From Pyrus communis (taxonomy: Eukaryota > Streptophyta > Magnoliopsida > Rosales > Rosaceae), in contig NC_084805.1 in assembly GCF_963583255.1 (NCBI RefSeq), forward strand, positions 6,626,827 to 6,690,826: 64,000 nucleotides of DNA. The letters run 5' to 3'. The notes beneath the pieces are model-generated. The model had not been told where the DNA came from, did not search any database, and saw nothing but the letters and a program-made list of their open reading frames with translations. How positions within the stretch are numbered: the first letter of the stretch is position 1; each line of letters opens with the position of its first letter. The position numbers were made by a program, and so were the translations under genes. Positions 47,273 through 58,900 of this stretch are shown here, one piece after another.

Positions 47273-50200
47273 CAAGGGCGAAGCTACATAGGAACGAAAG
47301 GGGGCGTATGCCCCTCCGCTCGTCGAAAAACAAGGGCAAAAGCAACGCTTAAACCCTTCTGGTTCGGCTGGAAATTGGGATGCACCGCGCCATGGTGGTT
47401 CTGAAACCAGAAACCTGCGCGCGTAGGTTTTTTTTTATTTTTTATTTTAAAATCCAGGCCAAAATGATGTCGTTTTGGGCCTGGTATAATAAAATTAAAT
47501 TTTTGGGTAAACGACGTCATTTTGGGGGATTATCAAATAAAAAATGATAATAAACGGGGGACCACTGGTCCTCATCCCCATCCCAATCCCACCCCGTTTC
47601 AATTAAACCCCACCCACTCTTTTCCCAGATAACCAATCCTATCCCCCCACCATTACCCCCTTTCTCCCCCACACGACAAAACCCCTAAGGCCCCATATTT
47701 CATTTTTCAAAATTGTTCCAAATCCTAGGAATACAAAGCAGCCATCTCGTTCTATTGGTTGGCCACCAAGACCAAGCTCCATAGTCCAAACGCAACTCGC
47801 CATGCATTCCACACCAGCCGCTCCAATTAAGGTCAAATTTTAATTTTAATTTATTTCAAACCCTAATTGATTATTGAATACAATTTTTTGTTTAATTGAT
47901 ATAGGATTATAGGATAATACATTATATGGTTATTGATTATAGATTATTCATATGGATACTATGATTATTGATTTGTTTGTTTTTTTTTTTTTTGAAGTAT
48001 ATAAAAATTGAATACTATGTTTTTATTTATTTTTTATTTTTTATGAATACTATGAAAATTGAATTCTTGATTATTCATATGATTGTTGGTACCAATTAAT
48101 TAAATTCGTAGTCTACTTCAGGATTAAGAGTCTAAGATATATATTTTTTTCTTTCGTTATACAGTTACGTAATGGAACGATACTATAAGAAATAGTGCTT
48201 GAATCCTTCTCCAAATATTCTGGATAGTTCTCCTCTTCCTTCAAATATTCCAGGTAGTCCTCCTCCACCTTCAAATATTCCAAGTAGGGGCTCCTTCGAG
48301 TATTCTGGGTAGTGCACAACAAAGTAAGGTTATTGAGTTGGATAAAATATTAGCTAATCTTCTTGTAGACCCTGGATTGAGACATCAAATGCTTGATTAT
48401 CCACTCAAGTATTGCGAAGCAATTCGTAGATACCCCCTCCAAAATGAACCTTGTCAACCTAACTCTCACATCATGCCAAGGAAAGCTAGCGACAATCGAT
48501 GTTTTATCACAAGTTGGTTTGATAATTTTAAGTGGTTGGAGTATAGTATAATAAAAGATGTTGCATTTTGCCGTTATTGCTATCTTTTTAAATGTGATTT
48601 TGATAAAGCGGGTAGTAGTGGAAGTGATGTCTTCACTGAAAAAGGGTTTACAAATTGGAGGAAAGGACTCGAAAATTTTCGAGTCCATGAAAGAGGTGTT
48701 TGAAGTCTTCATAATAAAGCTATGCAACAAGCTAGAGACTTGATGACACAAAAACAACACATTGGAACATTTGTGATCAAGCAAATTGATGAAGCTCGCG
48801 TTAATTATCACACTTTACTGAGTGGAGCACTTGATTGCACAAGATGATTGTTGTGACAAGGTTTTGCTTTTTGTGAGCACAATCTGTGAAATCGAGCAAT
48901 AGGGGTAATTATATGGAGCTTATGCAATTTCTTGCCGATCATAATGAGAAAGTTAGGAAGATTGTGTTTGAGAATGCTCCCAAGAATCTCAAGTATACTT
49001 CTTCTGATATTCAAAAGGATCTTGTTCATGCTTGTGCTATTGAAACTATTAATGCAATCACTAAAGATATGGAAGGTACATTTTTTTTTCTCTCTCTTGG
49101 TTGATGGATCACGTGATGCTTCGACTAAAAAGCAAATGGCGGTGGTATTGCATTATGTGAACAAAAAAGGAGAAGCAATTGAAAAGTTTTTGGGTGTTCA
49201 ACATGTCACCTCTACAACTAGTAGCTCGCTTCAAGATGCCATTGAGAGATTGTTTGCTACAACAAATTTGAGTATGTCCATGTTATGAGGACAAGACTAT
49301 GATGGAGCTAGTAATATAAGAGGTGAATTAAATGGTCTTAAAACAAAAATTTTGAACAAATACCCTCAAGCATTTTATATTTATTGTTTTGCACACCAAC
49401 TCCAACTAGCTCTTGTATTCGTGGCAAAGGAAAATGAGGATGTTGCCAATTTTTTCATCAATGCTAGTAGTTTGGTTAATCTTATTGGATCATCATGTAA
49501 GCGTCGCGATGCATTTAGAGAGAAACAACATGAACAAATTCACTTGATCTTAGTAATCTTGAAACGGGTAAAGGGTTAAATTAAGAAAGTAGTCTCATGC
49601 GTCCATGTGATACACGGTGGAACTCGCATTATGGTACTATAGTTAGTATTATTGTTATGTTTGAAGCCGTGGTGGAGGTGGTTGAATGGATTAAAAGTGA
49701 TTGCAACCAAGATAATCTCGGTGAAGCAACTAGGTTATTCAAAGACATACAAACTTTGGATTTTGCGTTTCACCTTTTCTTGATGAGACTTATATTGAGA
49801 ATTACAAATGAGTTATCACAAGCATTGCAAAAGACAGATCAAGATATTGTGAATGCAATGACGTTAGTGGAAGTATGCAAGCAAAGACTACAATCCTTGA
49901 GAGATGATGACTTTGAGGACTTGTTTCATGATGTAGAAAAGTTTTGTGAGGAGCATGATATTATCGTTCATAACATGGAGGATATGCATTTCGTACCAGG
50001 AAAATCGCGGCACAAAGCTCCAAAAATCACAAACGTCCATTACTATCGTGTGGACCTCAATTTTCAAGTCCTTGATATGCAACTAAAGGAATTAAATGAT
50101 CGCTTCAATGAGGTAAACACCGAGTTGCTTCTTTGTATGGCATGTTTGAGTCCGGTGAATAATTTTGCATCTTTTGACAAAGCAAAAATAGTTCGTTTAG

Positions 50201-50725
50201 CCCAACTTTATTCTCAAGATTTTGATTGTATGGACCTCATGAATCTTCCAATTCAACTTGACAATTACATTCATGATATGAAGATGCATAGTGAGTTTTC
50301 ACCATTGAAAGGAATTAGTGATCTTGCAAAGAGTTAGTGAAGACCGGAAGGTGTGAAAGCTATATGTTAGTGTATAAGCTTCTTACATTGGCTTTGGTAT
50401 TACCGGTTGCAACCGCTTCGGTGGAGAGAGCTTTTTTTGCTATGAAGATTGTGAAAACACCATTGCGTAACAAAATGGGAGATCAATGGTTGAGTGATAG
50501 CATGATTGTTTACATTGAGAGAGATGTATATGCTTTTATTGATAATGAGCCTATTATGCGACGTTTTCATGACATGAAACCTCGCCGGTAACAATTGTAA
50601 TTTGTTTGTATTGATTAATTATGAAAGACATTACTATATAAAAAAATTTAGTTGTTGCTATTTTTCTTTAACCTTGCACTCTTTTAAGTTCGCCCCTCCC
50701 CCCGAGAATCCTGGCTTCACCACTG
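47273..50725 (+). mobile_element. hAT element 2, near full-length, right end of the macrotransposon
   Basis: The left tip is decayed (CAAGGGCGAAGCTACA instead of CAGTGGCGAAGCC). The right tip, reading inward, is CAGTGGTGAAGCCAGGA. It encloses a broken transposase gene of the zinc-finger MYM-type/TTF class. The sequence left of it (CTTTTTTT) bears no relation to the perfect duplication CATATAAT on its right. Confidence 0.85.
48171..50591 (+). pseudogene. hAT transposase, TTF-type zinc finger class, broken
   Basis: The N-terminus (ATG at 48171, MERYYKK) is followed at once by a stop and a Ser/Pro region. The TTF-type zinc finger lies at 48338-48703 (SWFDNFKWLEYS, then AFCRYCYLF). The DUF4371-like and RNase-H-fold transposase region spans about 48880-49600, with YCFAHQLQLALV (49384-49420) marking the conserved block around the second catalytic region. 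49597-50337 continues with MRPCDTRWNSHYGT. The C-terminal dimerisation region is at 50337-50591 (VERAFFAMKIVKTPLRNKMG). At least four stops or frameshifts separate the blocks (about 48190, 48703, 49288 and 49579), so the copy is not autonomous. Confidence 0.88.
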
Positions 50726-51240
50726 CATATAATATCTTTAAAATATTTTAATTTCATACATTTACTTATTATTTTATTTCAATTTCATTCATCCGTTAGA
50801 AAATCCGTTAAGTAAATCGTTAAGTGATGACGTGGTAAATATGGAATCTACATTTGTGTTGACGTGGCTACCACATTTGTGCCACATGGAATTTTTTTTT
50901 AATGCATTTAAAAGATAATAATTTACCGTAAAATAATTAATTAAAGAAAAAAAAAACCTAAAACCTATCTTCCCCGACCCACCTTCTTTAATTAATTATT
51001 TTAGGGTAAATTATTATCTTTTAAATGCATACAAAAATTATTTTTTTGCCACGTGCACAAATTTGGCAACCACGTCATCACTTAACGGTTTACTTAATGA
51101 ATTTTCTAATGGATTTATGAAATTAAAATAAAATGATAAGTAAATGTATGAAATTGAAATATTTTAAAAATATTGTATGAGGTTACATTATAATCGATCC
51201 TAAACCTGAGGGGGTAAAATGTAATTTACCCAACAAATAA

Positions 51241-54200
51241 CTAAAACCCCCAGCAAGGCAGCCACCCCACCCACTGACCACGGGCCACTCAACATCGACC
51301 ACCCACCCCCAATCTTCTACATGCCGGCAACATATCCTCCTTTCTATCTCTTTCCTCGTTCTTTCTATCTATATTTGGCCAAGCGGAAGGTAGCCATGAA
51401 TTTTTGCAAAGTATGGCCATCTCAATTCCAAAGCTAATTCAATAAACTGCAAGCAAGATGCAAAAATCAACAAAAAAAAAAAAATCATCAGATGTGTTCC
51501 CAAATGAATGAAACATTATAAATTAAGGTGAAGGTTAGGGACAAAATGACCAGTGGCGGCGCTAGGACTGGGAGGTAGATGACAACCTAGTTGGTGGGTG
51601 ATTGCACACTAGTGAAAGGGTTGTCGTGGTGGTCGCCGGCAATGGGGTGGCTCATTGCTGGGTTTTTGATTTTTTTGTTTGTAAATTTTAATTTTTCTAG
51701 GTAAAATTGAGATTTTAAGAGGAAAAAAAAATTGAATGTGGGGTGTTTTCCGTAGTTTGTGGGGGTGCCAATAAAATTACTCAATAACATAATACTAACG
51801 TGTTAGTAAATCATTTACAATTAAAATACAGAAGTGAAACTCACAACTTTAGAAATTCAATTGGTCATTTTTTTTTTTATCTTTTATGAATCAATTGATC
51901 TTTTAGTACAAGGTAATTTTCATGGGAAAAAAAAAACCCACTCAATCAGGGGAAAAAAAAAAAAAAACAGTAGAACTAATTTGAACTAGGCTGAAAAAAT
52001 CAAATTTTGACCAAAAATCAAGTGAAATAAGTTGTGAATCAAATTGAACGGGTTCGAATCAATTCTACTCACCAATCATTGTGATTAATAACAATGTCAT
52101 CATGCTCTGGTTAGTATGTCACAATGTCATCGTGAATTTATGTCGACTTCGACAACCATTGAGCTAATATTGGCTATAGTAGTTTGGTTCAATTGTCATG
52201 ACTATTTTTCATGCGCAGTTAACTCGAGCTGAAATCAATATTCATGATGTTTGAGTGGTGGGGATGAGTCAAATCGGATAGCATTCCCCACCTAAATTCT
52301 GAAATTATTAATCATATTGTGACAAAAGTCATAATCAAGCTCAATGCAATTGAATTTACATCCAATTTCCCTCTTATTCAGGCTAACATACATATCATTT
52401 GCAGTCACCCACATCACATAAATGCATCTTGCAATTGGGCCTTTGTGGGCTGTATGTATGACTGTCAGTTTTACACTTTTGATTGGTGAAAAATGAATCC
52501 TCGGTAAATTATCCTGATGTTTAGAATCTTTCACCTCAACTCACTGTGCTTCAAATTTAAACCCTTCTCCATCTCTTAGTGCAGATTAGTGTAGATATAT
52601 AAAATAAAAATTATAAAAATGGATCCTCCTGCTAGCCCAAATTGTTCGCCACTTACAAGTGTGCTCCTTTGGGTTTCTAAATTCCAATCACAAATGGGTG
52701 TCCATACATAATTAGCCCATAAAAACGCATAACGCATTTACAGATGCTCTTTTTACCAAGTGGGCCTGCTCCACGTTCCAACAAACAAAGCCTCAAATTT
52801 GTGATGGCTGGCGAGGTTTGCTTTACCTTGTTTGAACCTGACTATGTAGAAGAGGATGCTCCAAATTGGCTAAAGGGTTTAGAAAACAACTCATTGCCTA
52901 CCAAGGGGAATGATAATGAACTTTGGCCTTTGGGCCATTTCACTATGGTATGGTTCAGTGGTTGAAGAGGCTGAAATACTTTTGTGAGTTTTCTTAACAG
53001 GCGGAGGTGTGGACTGCCGTAGTGAAGTCACCAGCTGGTACCAATTATCTTTCTTCAACCGTTCACTCGTGCAAAATGAAGGTGTGGGAGAGAATTTCCA
53101 TCATCGTAGATATCTCTTTCACAGGTCTACATTGTTTCATGAGAGCAATCATAACACAACTAACCAAATATAATTCTTTCACCTTCTATATTTGATGAAG
53201 GTGAGTACTCCACAGTGAATTCTTTCACCGTCTATATTTACTTTTCAAGTTCTCAACCACTATCTATCTATATATGTTACTTTCAATTTCAACTCTTTGG
53301 TAATATAATATGGTGCCATATCAGCACCACCTGAAACCCTACTAGTTGAGAACATCTATTTATGTGCAACTTTTGTTCTTACATATTACTAAACTCCAAA
53401 TTTGGTTCACAGACATACAAATATACTAAACTCCAAGAATACTTGGGAAACAAGTTTGACCTTAAAAGTTTTAAGTCCAAATTCCTTGTACTTTCAAGGT
53501 TGCCGAATAACGTCTTTAACACTAAATCAGTGGCGTGGTCATCTCTATTGCAAGATATAAAATGCTTTGAGATGTGTATTTACAGTTTGATTGGCCGGAT
53601 AACTCCACAATTGAGAGATGTAAAATATGCATTTTAGGGCAGAAAATGAAATGAAAACTTAAATTTATATTCTTTTTTAAATCTTTTGATGATGGGTTTT
53701 TTGTAACTTTGTTTTTTTACATTTTTTTTTGTGGTGGTTCCTGCCACTCCAGTACCGAAAATTAAATGACATCTCAAAACTACATAATTTCTATTAGAGT
53801 ATGATATCTGATTTACTTTTTATGAAAACATAAAAGAAAATGTAAATATAACTCTTGCGTTTCTAATTGGATGGTGCTCCATACACCAAACTCAATCAAA
53901 AAGTTTATACACCAAATAATGTGGCACATTTTACAACTTCTAAACTTTTATTAAAATTATTAATCAAATTCTAACTTAAATTAAACTACAAATTTAATTC
54001 GTTTGAGGCAAAAATTTAGTATGTTTGACGTTATTTTTTCAAATTTGCATCTCCTCGTTGAAGATGCTCTTAAAGCTACTAAATTTGATCACACAATCAA
54101 GAGATTCAAGATAATGACATCTTAATATAGATTCTCGTAGTTGTTCAATCTCCTTTAAAAAATAAAACGGAGAGACATTATTGATTTAGACTTTTAGTCA

Positions 54201-55050
54201 AAAAAGGATAACAATTCCATTTGGTTGTTGGTTGGGGTCAAACATGTATTTGTATTTGATTTGTATGTTTCATAAGAGTTGACTCTCTCAATTTCTAATT
54301 TATTGAGATTTACCTAATGAATAAAAGATTTATTATATTTTTCATTTTTGTTACAATACACAATGATTAAGTTAGATACTATAATTGAACTAGGATAACT
54401 CGATCCCATTGAAATAGGAAAAATAATAAACTCGGGCAATTGAGTGAGCAGAAAATAATGGGGCCATTCTCAGTATATACTAGAGATTTTCAATGTTTCT
54501 ACAACACATGGCGGTATGCCACATGTTATCATATAAGTGGAGGGAATTTTTTTTTCAAGTGTCGCTCCACTTGTATAATGTCATATGATGTATGTGCCTA
54601 TGTTCCAGATTCACTGAAAAATCTCTTCTAATAATTCAAGCATTCAGTAGTTGTGTTATTTTCCTTCTAGGATCATGCCCTTATGGGTGAGTTGATCAAT
54701 TTAAGCATTCTAATTATTGTTTCTGATAAACCCTAAACATATTTTTGGGAAAATGTGAATAATTTACGTTACAAAAGAAAGCTTGTAATAAGAAACGTTC
54801 AATTTTTCGTTCTCTTGCTATAACTAAGTGATCTCTTAAGTGATCTCACCTTTGTTACCTTTATTGTATGATATTACTCAGCACTCACAGATGCTGCTGA
54901 AGTTATCAGCCCTGAGCAGTAAATCTGCGAGAAACATGAGTGGTATAGAGATCTAGTTACTCTTCACTTGTGGCACACAAATTGCATTTTTCATCCTTAA
55001 ACTAAAGGATAGTTGAAATTAACCCTCAAACACTAACAAGGCCACCACCA
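51241..55050. other. Intergenic DNA, no gene recognised
   Basis: 51241-51420 is C-rich, resembling the interior of the Mutator-type elements. 52744-52965 is an open frame of 73 codons with protein-like composition (it includes FTLFEPDYVEEDAPNWLKGLE), followed at 53001 by an acceptor-like TTCTTAACAG. I recognise neither it nor any continuation, so it may be a gene fragment or chance. The rest is AT-rich. Confidence 0.4.
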
Positions 55051-55055
55051 ACCTC

Positions 55056-55560
55056 CTTAACCTTCAAGGATAAGAAAAATTATGGCCATAAGAGCAGCCC
55101 TCTTAACCTTCAAGGATAAGAAAAATCATGCCCATAAGAGCATTTCCACCCGTTGTCTTTGGGCAAGGCCAAGGGCGGGGTTCCAGCGGTCAAATCCAAG
55201 AGGGCAAGTGGCGGGCCAAGCCATGCTACCCAACTACCTATGCAATTTAATCCCGACCTTGCGCCAATAGGCATGGTTGATGTCAGCCACATTTGGTTTT
55301 ATTTTTTTATTGTGTCTAGCTCGTGTATTACACGCGCAAGAGAGGAGAGTGGGCTGACAGCATCTGCTGTCATGGGGCCTATTGTAGCAACTCCAACAGA
55401 AGAGCCCAACGACTCTATGACGCGGCCCAATGATAGTTGTTGGATTTCCAACAGTAAAAAACAATTAAAAAACTCCTTCTGCCATCTGGCACGTTTTGGT
55501 GCATTGGATTCAACAATAAGAAAAATCAAAACACTAGGATTAATTCAATCAATAAAAATG
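55056..55560 (+). repeat. Dispersed non-coding repeat, copy 2, with a local tandem duplication
   Basis: 55380-55530 matches 23880-24060 in order and sequence (AGAGCCCAACGACTC, GTTGGATTTCCAAC, TCTGGCACGTTTTGG). Just before it, TTAACCTTCAAGGATAAGAA is duplicated in tandem (about 55058 and 55105). The 155-codon frame at 55153-55620 is part of this repeat and ends in an artefactual Lys run. Confidence 0.65.
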
Positions 55561-55836
55561 AAAAAAAAGAAAAAAAAGAAAAAGAAAAAAGGGAATATTT
55601 TTTATTTTTTTATTTTATAAATGCCCAACCATCTTATTCATTCACTTTTATTTTTAATTAAGGGTAAATTACATAAAACTACCTCAACTATGGGTCAAAC
55701 TACAATCTCATACCTTATATTTCAAACATTGCAATGTCATACCTCAACTTATGAATTCGTTGCAATGTCAGACCTTCGTTAAAATTTCCGTCAATTTGGC
55801 TATTAACTGCTGAGATGGCAGGCAGCGGGCCCACTC

Positions 55837-57007
55837 TGTGACAGCCCGTTCTGGATTTTCGAACCGTAGGGGTGAAATGACGATTTTGCCCCTAGCATGT
55901 TGGTTTCGTTGTGTGGTTGTTTTGGGTTTTGTTTGGCTGGTTTTGGACCACACATACCTTCCCACATCCCCTCACCCATTTCCCTGTCCCGTATCCTGTC
56001 CCTTTCCCTCTCTCTCTCTCTATCTCCCATTTCTATCCCCACATGTACGGACACAACCAAAACCATCCAAACCTTCACAGATCGAGGAAACAAATTACAT
56101 ATTCGTGCTCGTGAGGTCCGTAGGAGTTCAACCATACCCATTTCAGGTATTTCACGTCGAACTCGGGATACCCCGATTTGGTCACTGTTCATGCACACGT
56201 TAATTCTTGTGTTTTTGGGAATTTCAAGCTTGTAGGAAGCTTGGTGAGGTCCTTAGGAGGCTCGGGGTGGTTCGTTTGAAGGTTTTGGACGTGGGGATTG
56301 TGATTTACAAGGTTCGCTGGAGTTGGTGGTGTTTTCCCGGCGAGATTCCGTGGATTTTAGTGCTTGAAAGTGGTAGGGATTTGTTCCTCTTGTTGTAAGC
56401 TTCATTTTGGTACCAATTTTGTGAAATTTGGTTGAAAAACAAATGAAATACAAGGTTTTAAAGTTTTCTCGATTTTCCGACGCCGTCGCCAGCGCCGGAA
56501 CTTCACCGGAGAAAATGACGGAATATTCCGTCAGTTTGGATGGAATATTCCTAACGGCGTTAACAGAATCCGTTAGATTTAACGGAATATTCCTAACGGT
56601 GTTAACTGAACCGTTAGTGTGCCAGGCACATGCCTGCGCGTGGGGGCGCGTGCGGCGGTGGAAAATTTTTCTAAAAATATGGGGATGTTCTTGAGGTTAA
56701 GTAGATCACGTTGGTGTATTCATACACCCCATTTGAGCATTGTATGAGAAGTTTTTTTCGTAAGGTTGGTTATGTGCTTTAAAAGTAACCTTTTTATAGT
56801 TATTTCGCATATAAGTGAGACCTATCCCGAGGACGAGCGCGGTCACTCGTGGCAAGGGGGTTACGACCCTTCTACATACCAGTGAGTGGGCTTTTGGTTT
56901 TCCGGATATGCCTATATACTTATGTTTTTCCCTGAAAATGAATTGAAACGTTTGTACGTTTTTATGCCATGCATTATGTTTGCCGTTTGTTTATGCATTG
57001 TTAGTAG

Positions 57008-57076
<69 letters not shown>

Positions 57077-58030
57077 TGGTGCTGCGGGCGCATAGGTAAG
57101 TGCCAGGTGAGTATAGTTTATGCTTATATTTAGTAGTGGTTTGAGATGCGTAGAGAGCTCATAACCTGCACCCCCGGTGTTAGTGCTCCTGCCTAGAGTT
57201 GGGCATAGTCCTTCACGTGATGTTCACCTCCCGCACCACACGCTCATCTTGGATCCAAGTTAGGTGCACAGTCCTGTCGTACAGACCACTTTAGGTGGTT
57301 CCGACTCGTAGGTGACCCGCGATTATTCGCCCAGCCTTCACGTGATCGTAGCACTTGAGCGTACTTATATTACACCCAGTCCTGTCGTACAGACTACCTT
57401 AGGTGGTTCCGACTCGTGTGCAGGTATAGTTAGTGAGATGGAGATTTAAGCTCTAGATTCAGCCGTACAAGTCACGTTAGGTTACTCCGGTTGACAGATT
57501 CATGGCATTGATTTTGACATTTTCCTGAGCACTTGCATTTATTCGAGGCATTTGACATGAAATATTTCTAAGCACGACTTATATATATATATATATATAT
57601 ATTCTACTTTTCTGGGAAGTATACAGGTTTTATGGCGAGGGGTTAAAACTTGTTTATGAAATGGTTTTTGAAAAACTTTGTTTTTGCCCACTCACACTTT
57701 TTGTTTTGCGCCCCTCCATGTTCTAGTTGGCTAGTACTTGTGGTGGCTTCCCAGAGGATTTCCCTGGCATATTTGACAGATTATCACCAGTGTAGGACCA
57801 CCTTTGGGGTGTGTTTTTGTAGTGTTGTTTCTCCCGGACTGCATTTGGTCTTCGTGCTCTGAACTTTGTTTTCACGCTTACGCTTGCACATGTATGTTCT
57901 TACGTTGTGTATAGCTGGTTTTTATTTATTCGTACTTTTATTATTATTTTATTCGCTTCCGCACTGTGCACATGGTTACGTCACTTCCATGTGACGGCCA
58001 GCATGCCCTGATCTCGATCGGGGTGTGTCA
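55837..58030 (+). mobile_element. Solo LTR of a Tekay/Del-like chromovirus, plus strand
   Basis: It starts TGTGACAGCCCG and ends CGGGGTGTGTCA, flanked by the perfect 5-bp duplication CACTC (55832-55836 and 58031-58035). It is 2194 bp with no adjoining internal region. The block at 57180-57490 carries three hairpin units like those of the LTRs at 21342 and 35115. The perfect duplication suggests a younger insertion than the other two. Confidence 0.92.
57008..57070. repeat. (AT)n microsatellite
   Basis: About 30 AT units lie inside the solo LTR. A second, shorter TA run lies at 57578-57602. Confidence 0.95.
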
Positions 58031-58035
58031 CACTC

Positions 58036-58109
58036 ACTCACCAACTAGAATAAAAAAATTATTATTTATTAATAAATTATTATTTATTAATAAATTATTA
58101 TCTATTTAT

Positions 58110-58141
<32 letters not shown>
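58036..58141. repeat. AT-rich tract with (ATTATTTATTAATAA) repeats and poly-A
   Basis: Three units of TAAATTATTATTTATTAA-like sequence are followed by about 30 A residues, directly beside the solo LTR inside the Mutator-type element. Confidence 0.85.
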
Positions 58142-58147
<6 letters not shown>

Positions 58148-58261
58148 ATCTCCTTCCTGTTGGTCCCCTTCATTTCCTCATCTTCATCCTCCTATTTCCT
58201 AACCCAAACCATAGTTGTAGAACCCATTTCTTCTTCCGAGCCCAAACCCCTAAGCGACAGT

Positions 58262-58591
58262 AACAACCCGAATACGATTTCGAAAATTTCCTCCTCGGCG
58301 ACGTCGCGCTAGCTGGCGGTGGATCCTATGTCAACCTTACGAGGTTGTCCATCTCAAGCTCCGATCTTCTCCTCGGAGAAAACCCTTTCAATTTGTCGAC
58401 AGGAATCTCAACAACCCGCCATCGTTTTCCACCGAATTTGCTTTCTTGATGACGCCTGGCAGCGGCGACGATCTCTTTGTCATCTTTGTTCCCGGAGATT
58501 TGGGGTTTAGATTATCGGATAAGGGCCCATTTGGATTAACGGTGAGAAACAGTTTGTGGGGATTGAATTTGATACTGAAATTGAATGGAGA
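58262..58591 (+). pseudogene. Captured L-type (legume) lectin-domain fragment
   Basis: Three consecutive frames give one recognisable lectin fold segment. First comes EYDFENFLLGDVALAGGGS and onward (58268-58440), the beta-strand start with the lectin-type FLLGD motif and an NLTR segment. Then follows FSTEFAFLMTPGSGDDLFVI and a VPGD loop (58424-58560). Last is FVGIEFDTEIEW (58553-58589), containing the EFDT motif that precedes the metal-binding loop of legume lectins. Frame shifts near 58435 and 58550 and the lack of the rest of the domain show a dead fragment. An upstream hydrophobic run (about 58142-58200) could be the source gene's signal peptide. The donor was probably a lectin receptor-like kinase or soluble lectin gene. 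I cannot say which. Confidence 0.75.
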
Positions 58592-58622
58592 TAGGAAGAG
58601 GAGATGAGAATGAAGGGACGAA

Positions 58623-58652
58623 CAAGGAGAGAGTTTTTTTTTTTTTTTTTTC
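58623..58652. repeat. Poly-T run
   Basis: A run of about 20 T residues lies inside the right arm of the Mutator-type element. Confidence 0.9.
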
Positions 58653-58900
58653 CTTAATTAATTATTTTTCAAATACAAAATTAATAATTAATACTTTTTT
58701 ATTCTAGTTGACGAAGGAGTGGGCTCCGCTCTTGTCACATCATCATTTAACAGTTAAATTGACATAAAATTTAACGAATGTCTGACATTACAATGAGTAC
58801 ATAAGTTAAGATATGACATTATAATGTTTAAAACATAAGGTATGTAATTGTAGTTCGACTTAAAATTGAGGTAGTTTTGTATAATTTATCCTTTAATTAA

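Larger units (their letters stand above)
32020..50725 (+). mobile_element. Putative hAT macrotransposon of 18.7 kb carrying host genes
   Basis: The segment starts with the left tip of one hAT element (CAGTGGCAAAGCTACG, 32020) and ends with the right tip of a second hAT element (CTGGCTTCACCACTG, 50725). Both point the same way. Directly outside are perfect 8-bp duplications CATATAAT (32012-32019 and 50726-50733), the length typical of hAT insertion, and the interrupted MITE is exactly restored when the segment is removed. The inner flanks of the two hAT copies (GTTATACT and CTTTTTTT) match neither each other nor the outer duplication. Linked hAT elements in direct orientation are known to move as a unit in maize (Ac/Ds macrotransposition). 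Cargo includes the glucanase gene, tRNA-Glu, two solo LTRs and a SINE. Confidence 0.8.
31965..51231. mobile_element. Mutator-type MITE split by an 18.7-kb insertion
   Basis: The left part is 31965-32019 and the right part 50726-51231. The 9-bp target duplication AACAAATAA stands at both outer ends (31956-31964 and 51232-51240). The tips are inverted copies: GAGTAAATTACATTTC at the left, and GGGTAAATTACATTTTA reading inward from the right. Joining the two parts through one copy of CATATAAT gives a palindromic element of about 553 bp. Its two arms then align base for base across the junction (CCTCATATAATATCTTTAAA against CCTCATACAATATTTTTAAA). The right part contains most of both arms (50734-51180). 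Confidence 0.92.
55662..58891. mobile_element. Mutator-type element (Pack-MULE-like) with captured lectin fragment, split by a solo LTR
   Basis: The perfect 9-bp duplication TTTAATTAA stands at 55653-55661 and 58892-58900. The inverted tips are GGGTAAATTACATAAAAC and, reading inward from the right, GGATAAATTATACAAAAC. The arms continue with inverted AATGTCATACC/GGTATGACATT-type blocks. Without the nested LTR and one copy of its target duplication the element is about 1.03 kb. Its interior includes a fragment of a host gene (58262-58591). Capture of gene fragments is the defining property of Pack-MULEs. Confidence 0.85.

Noticed and set aside
55153..55620. 155-codon plus-strand frame
   Set aside because: It lies in a dispersed repeat also found at 23745 and ends in a low-complexity Lys run. 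The frame is not kept in the other copy.
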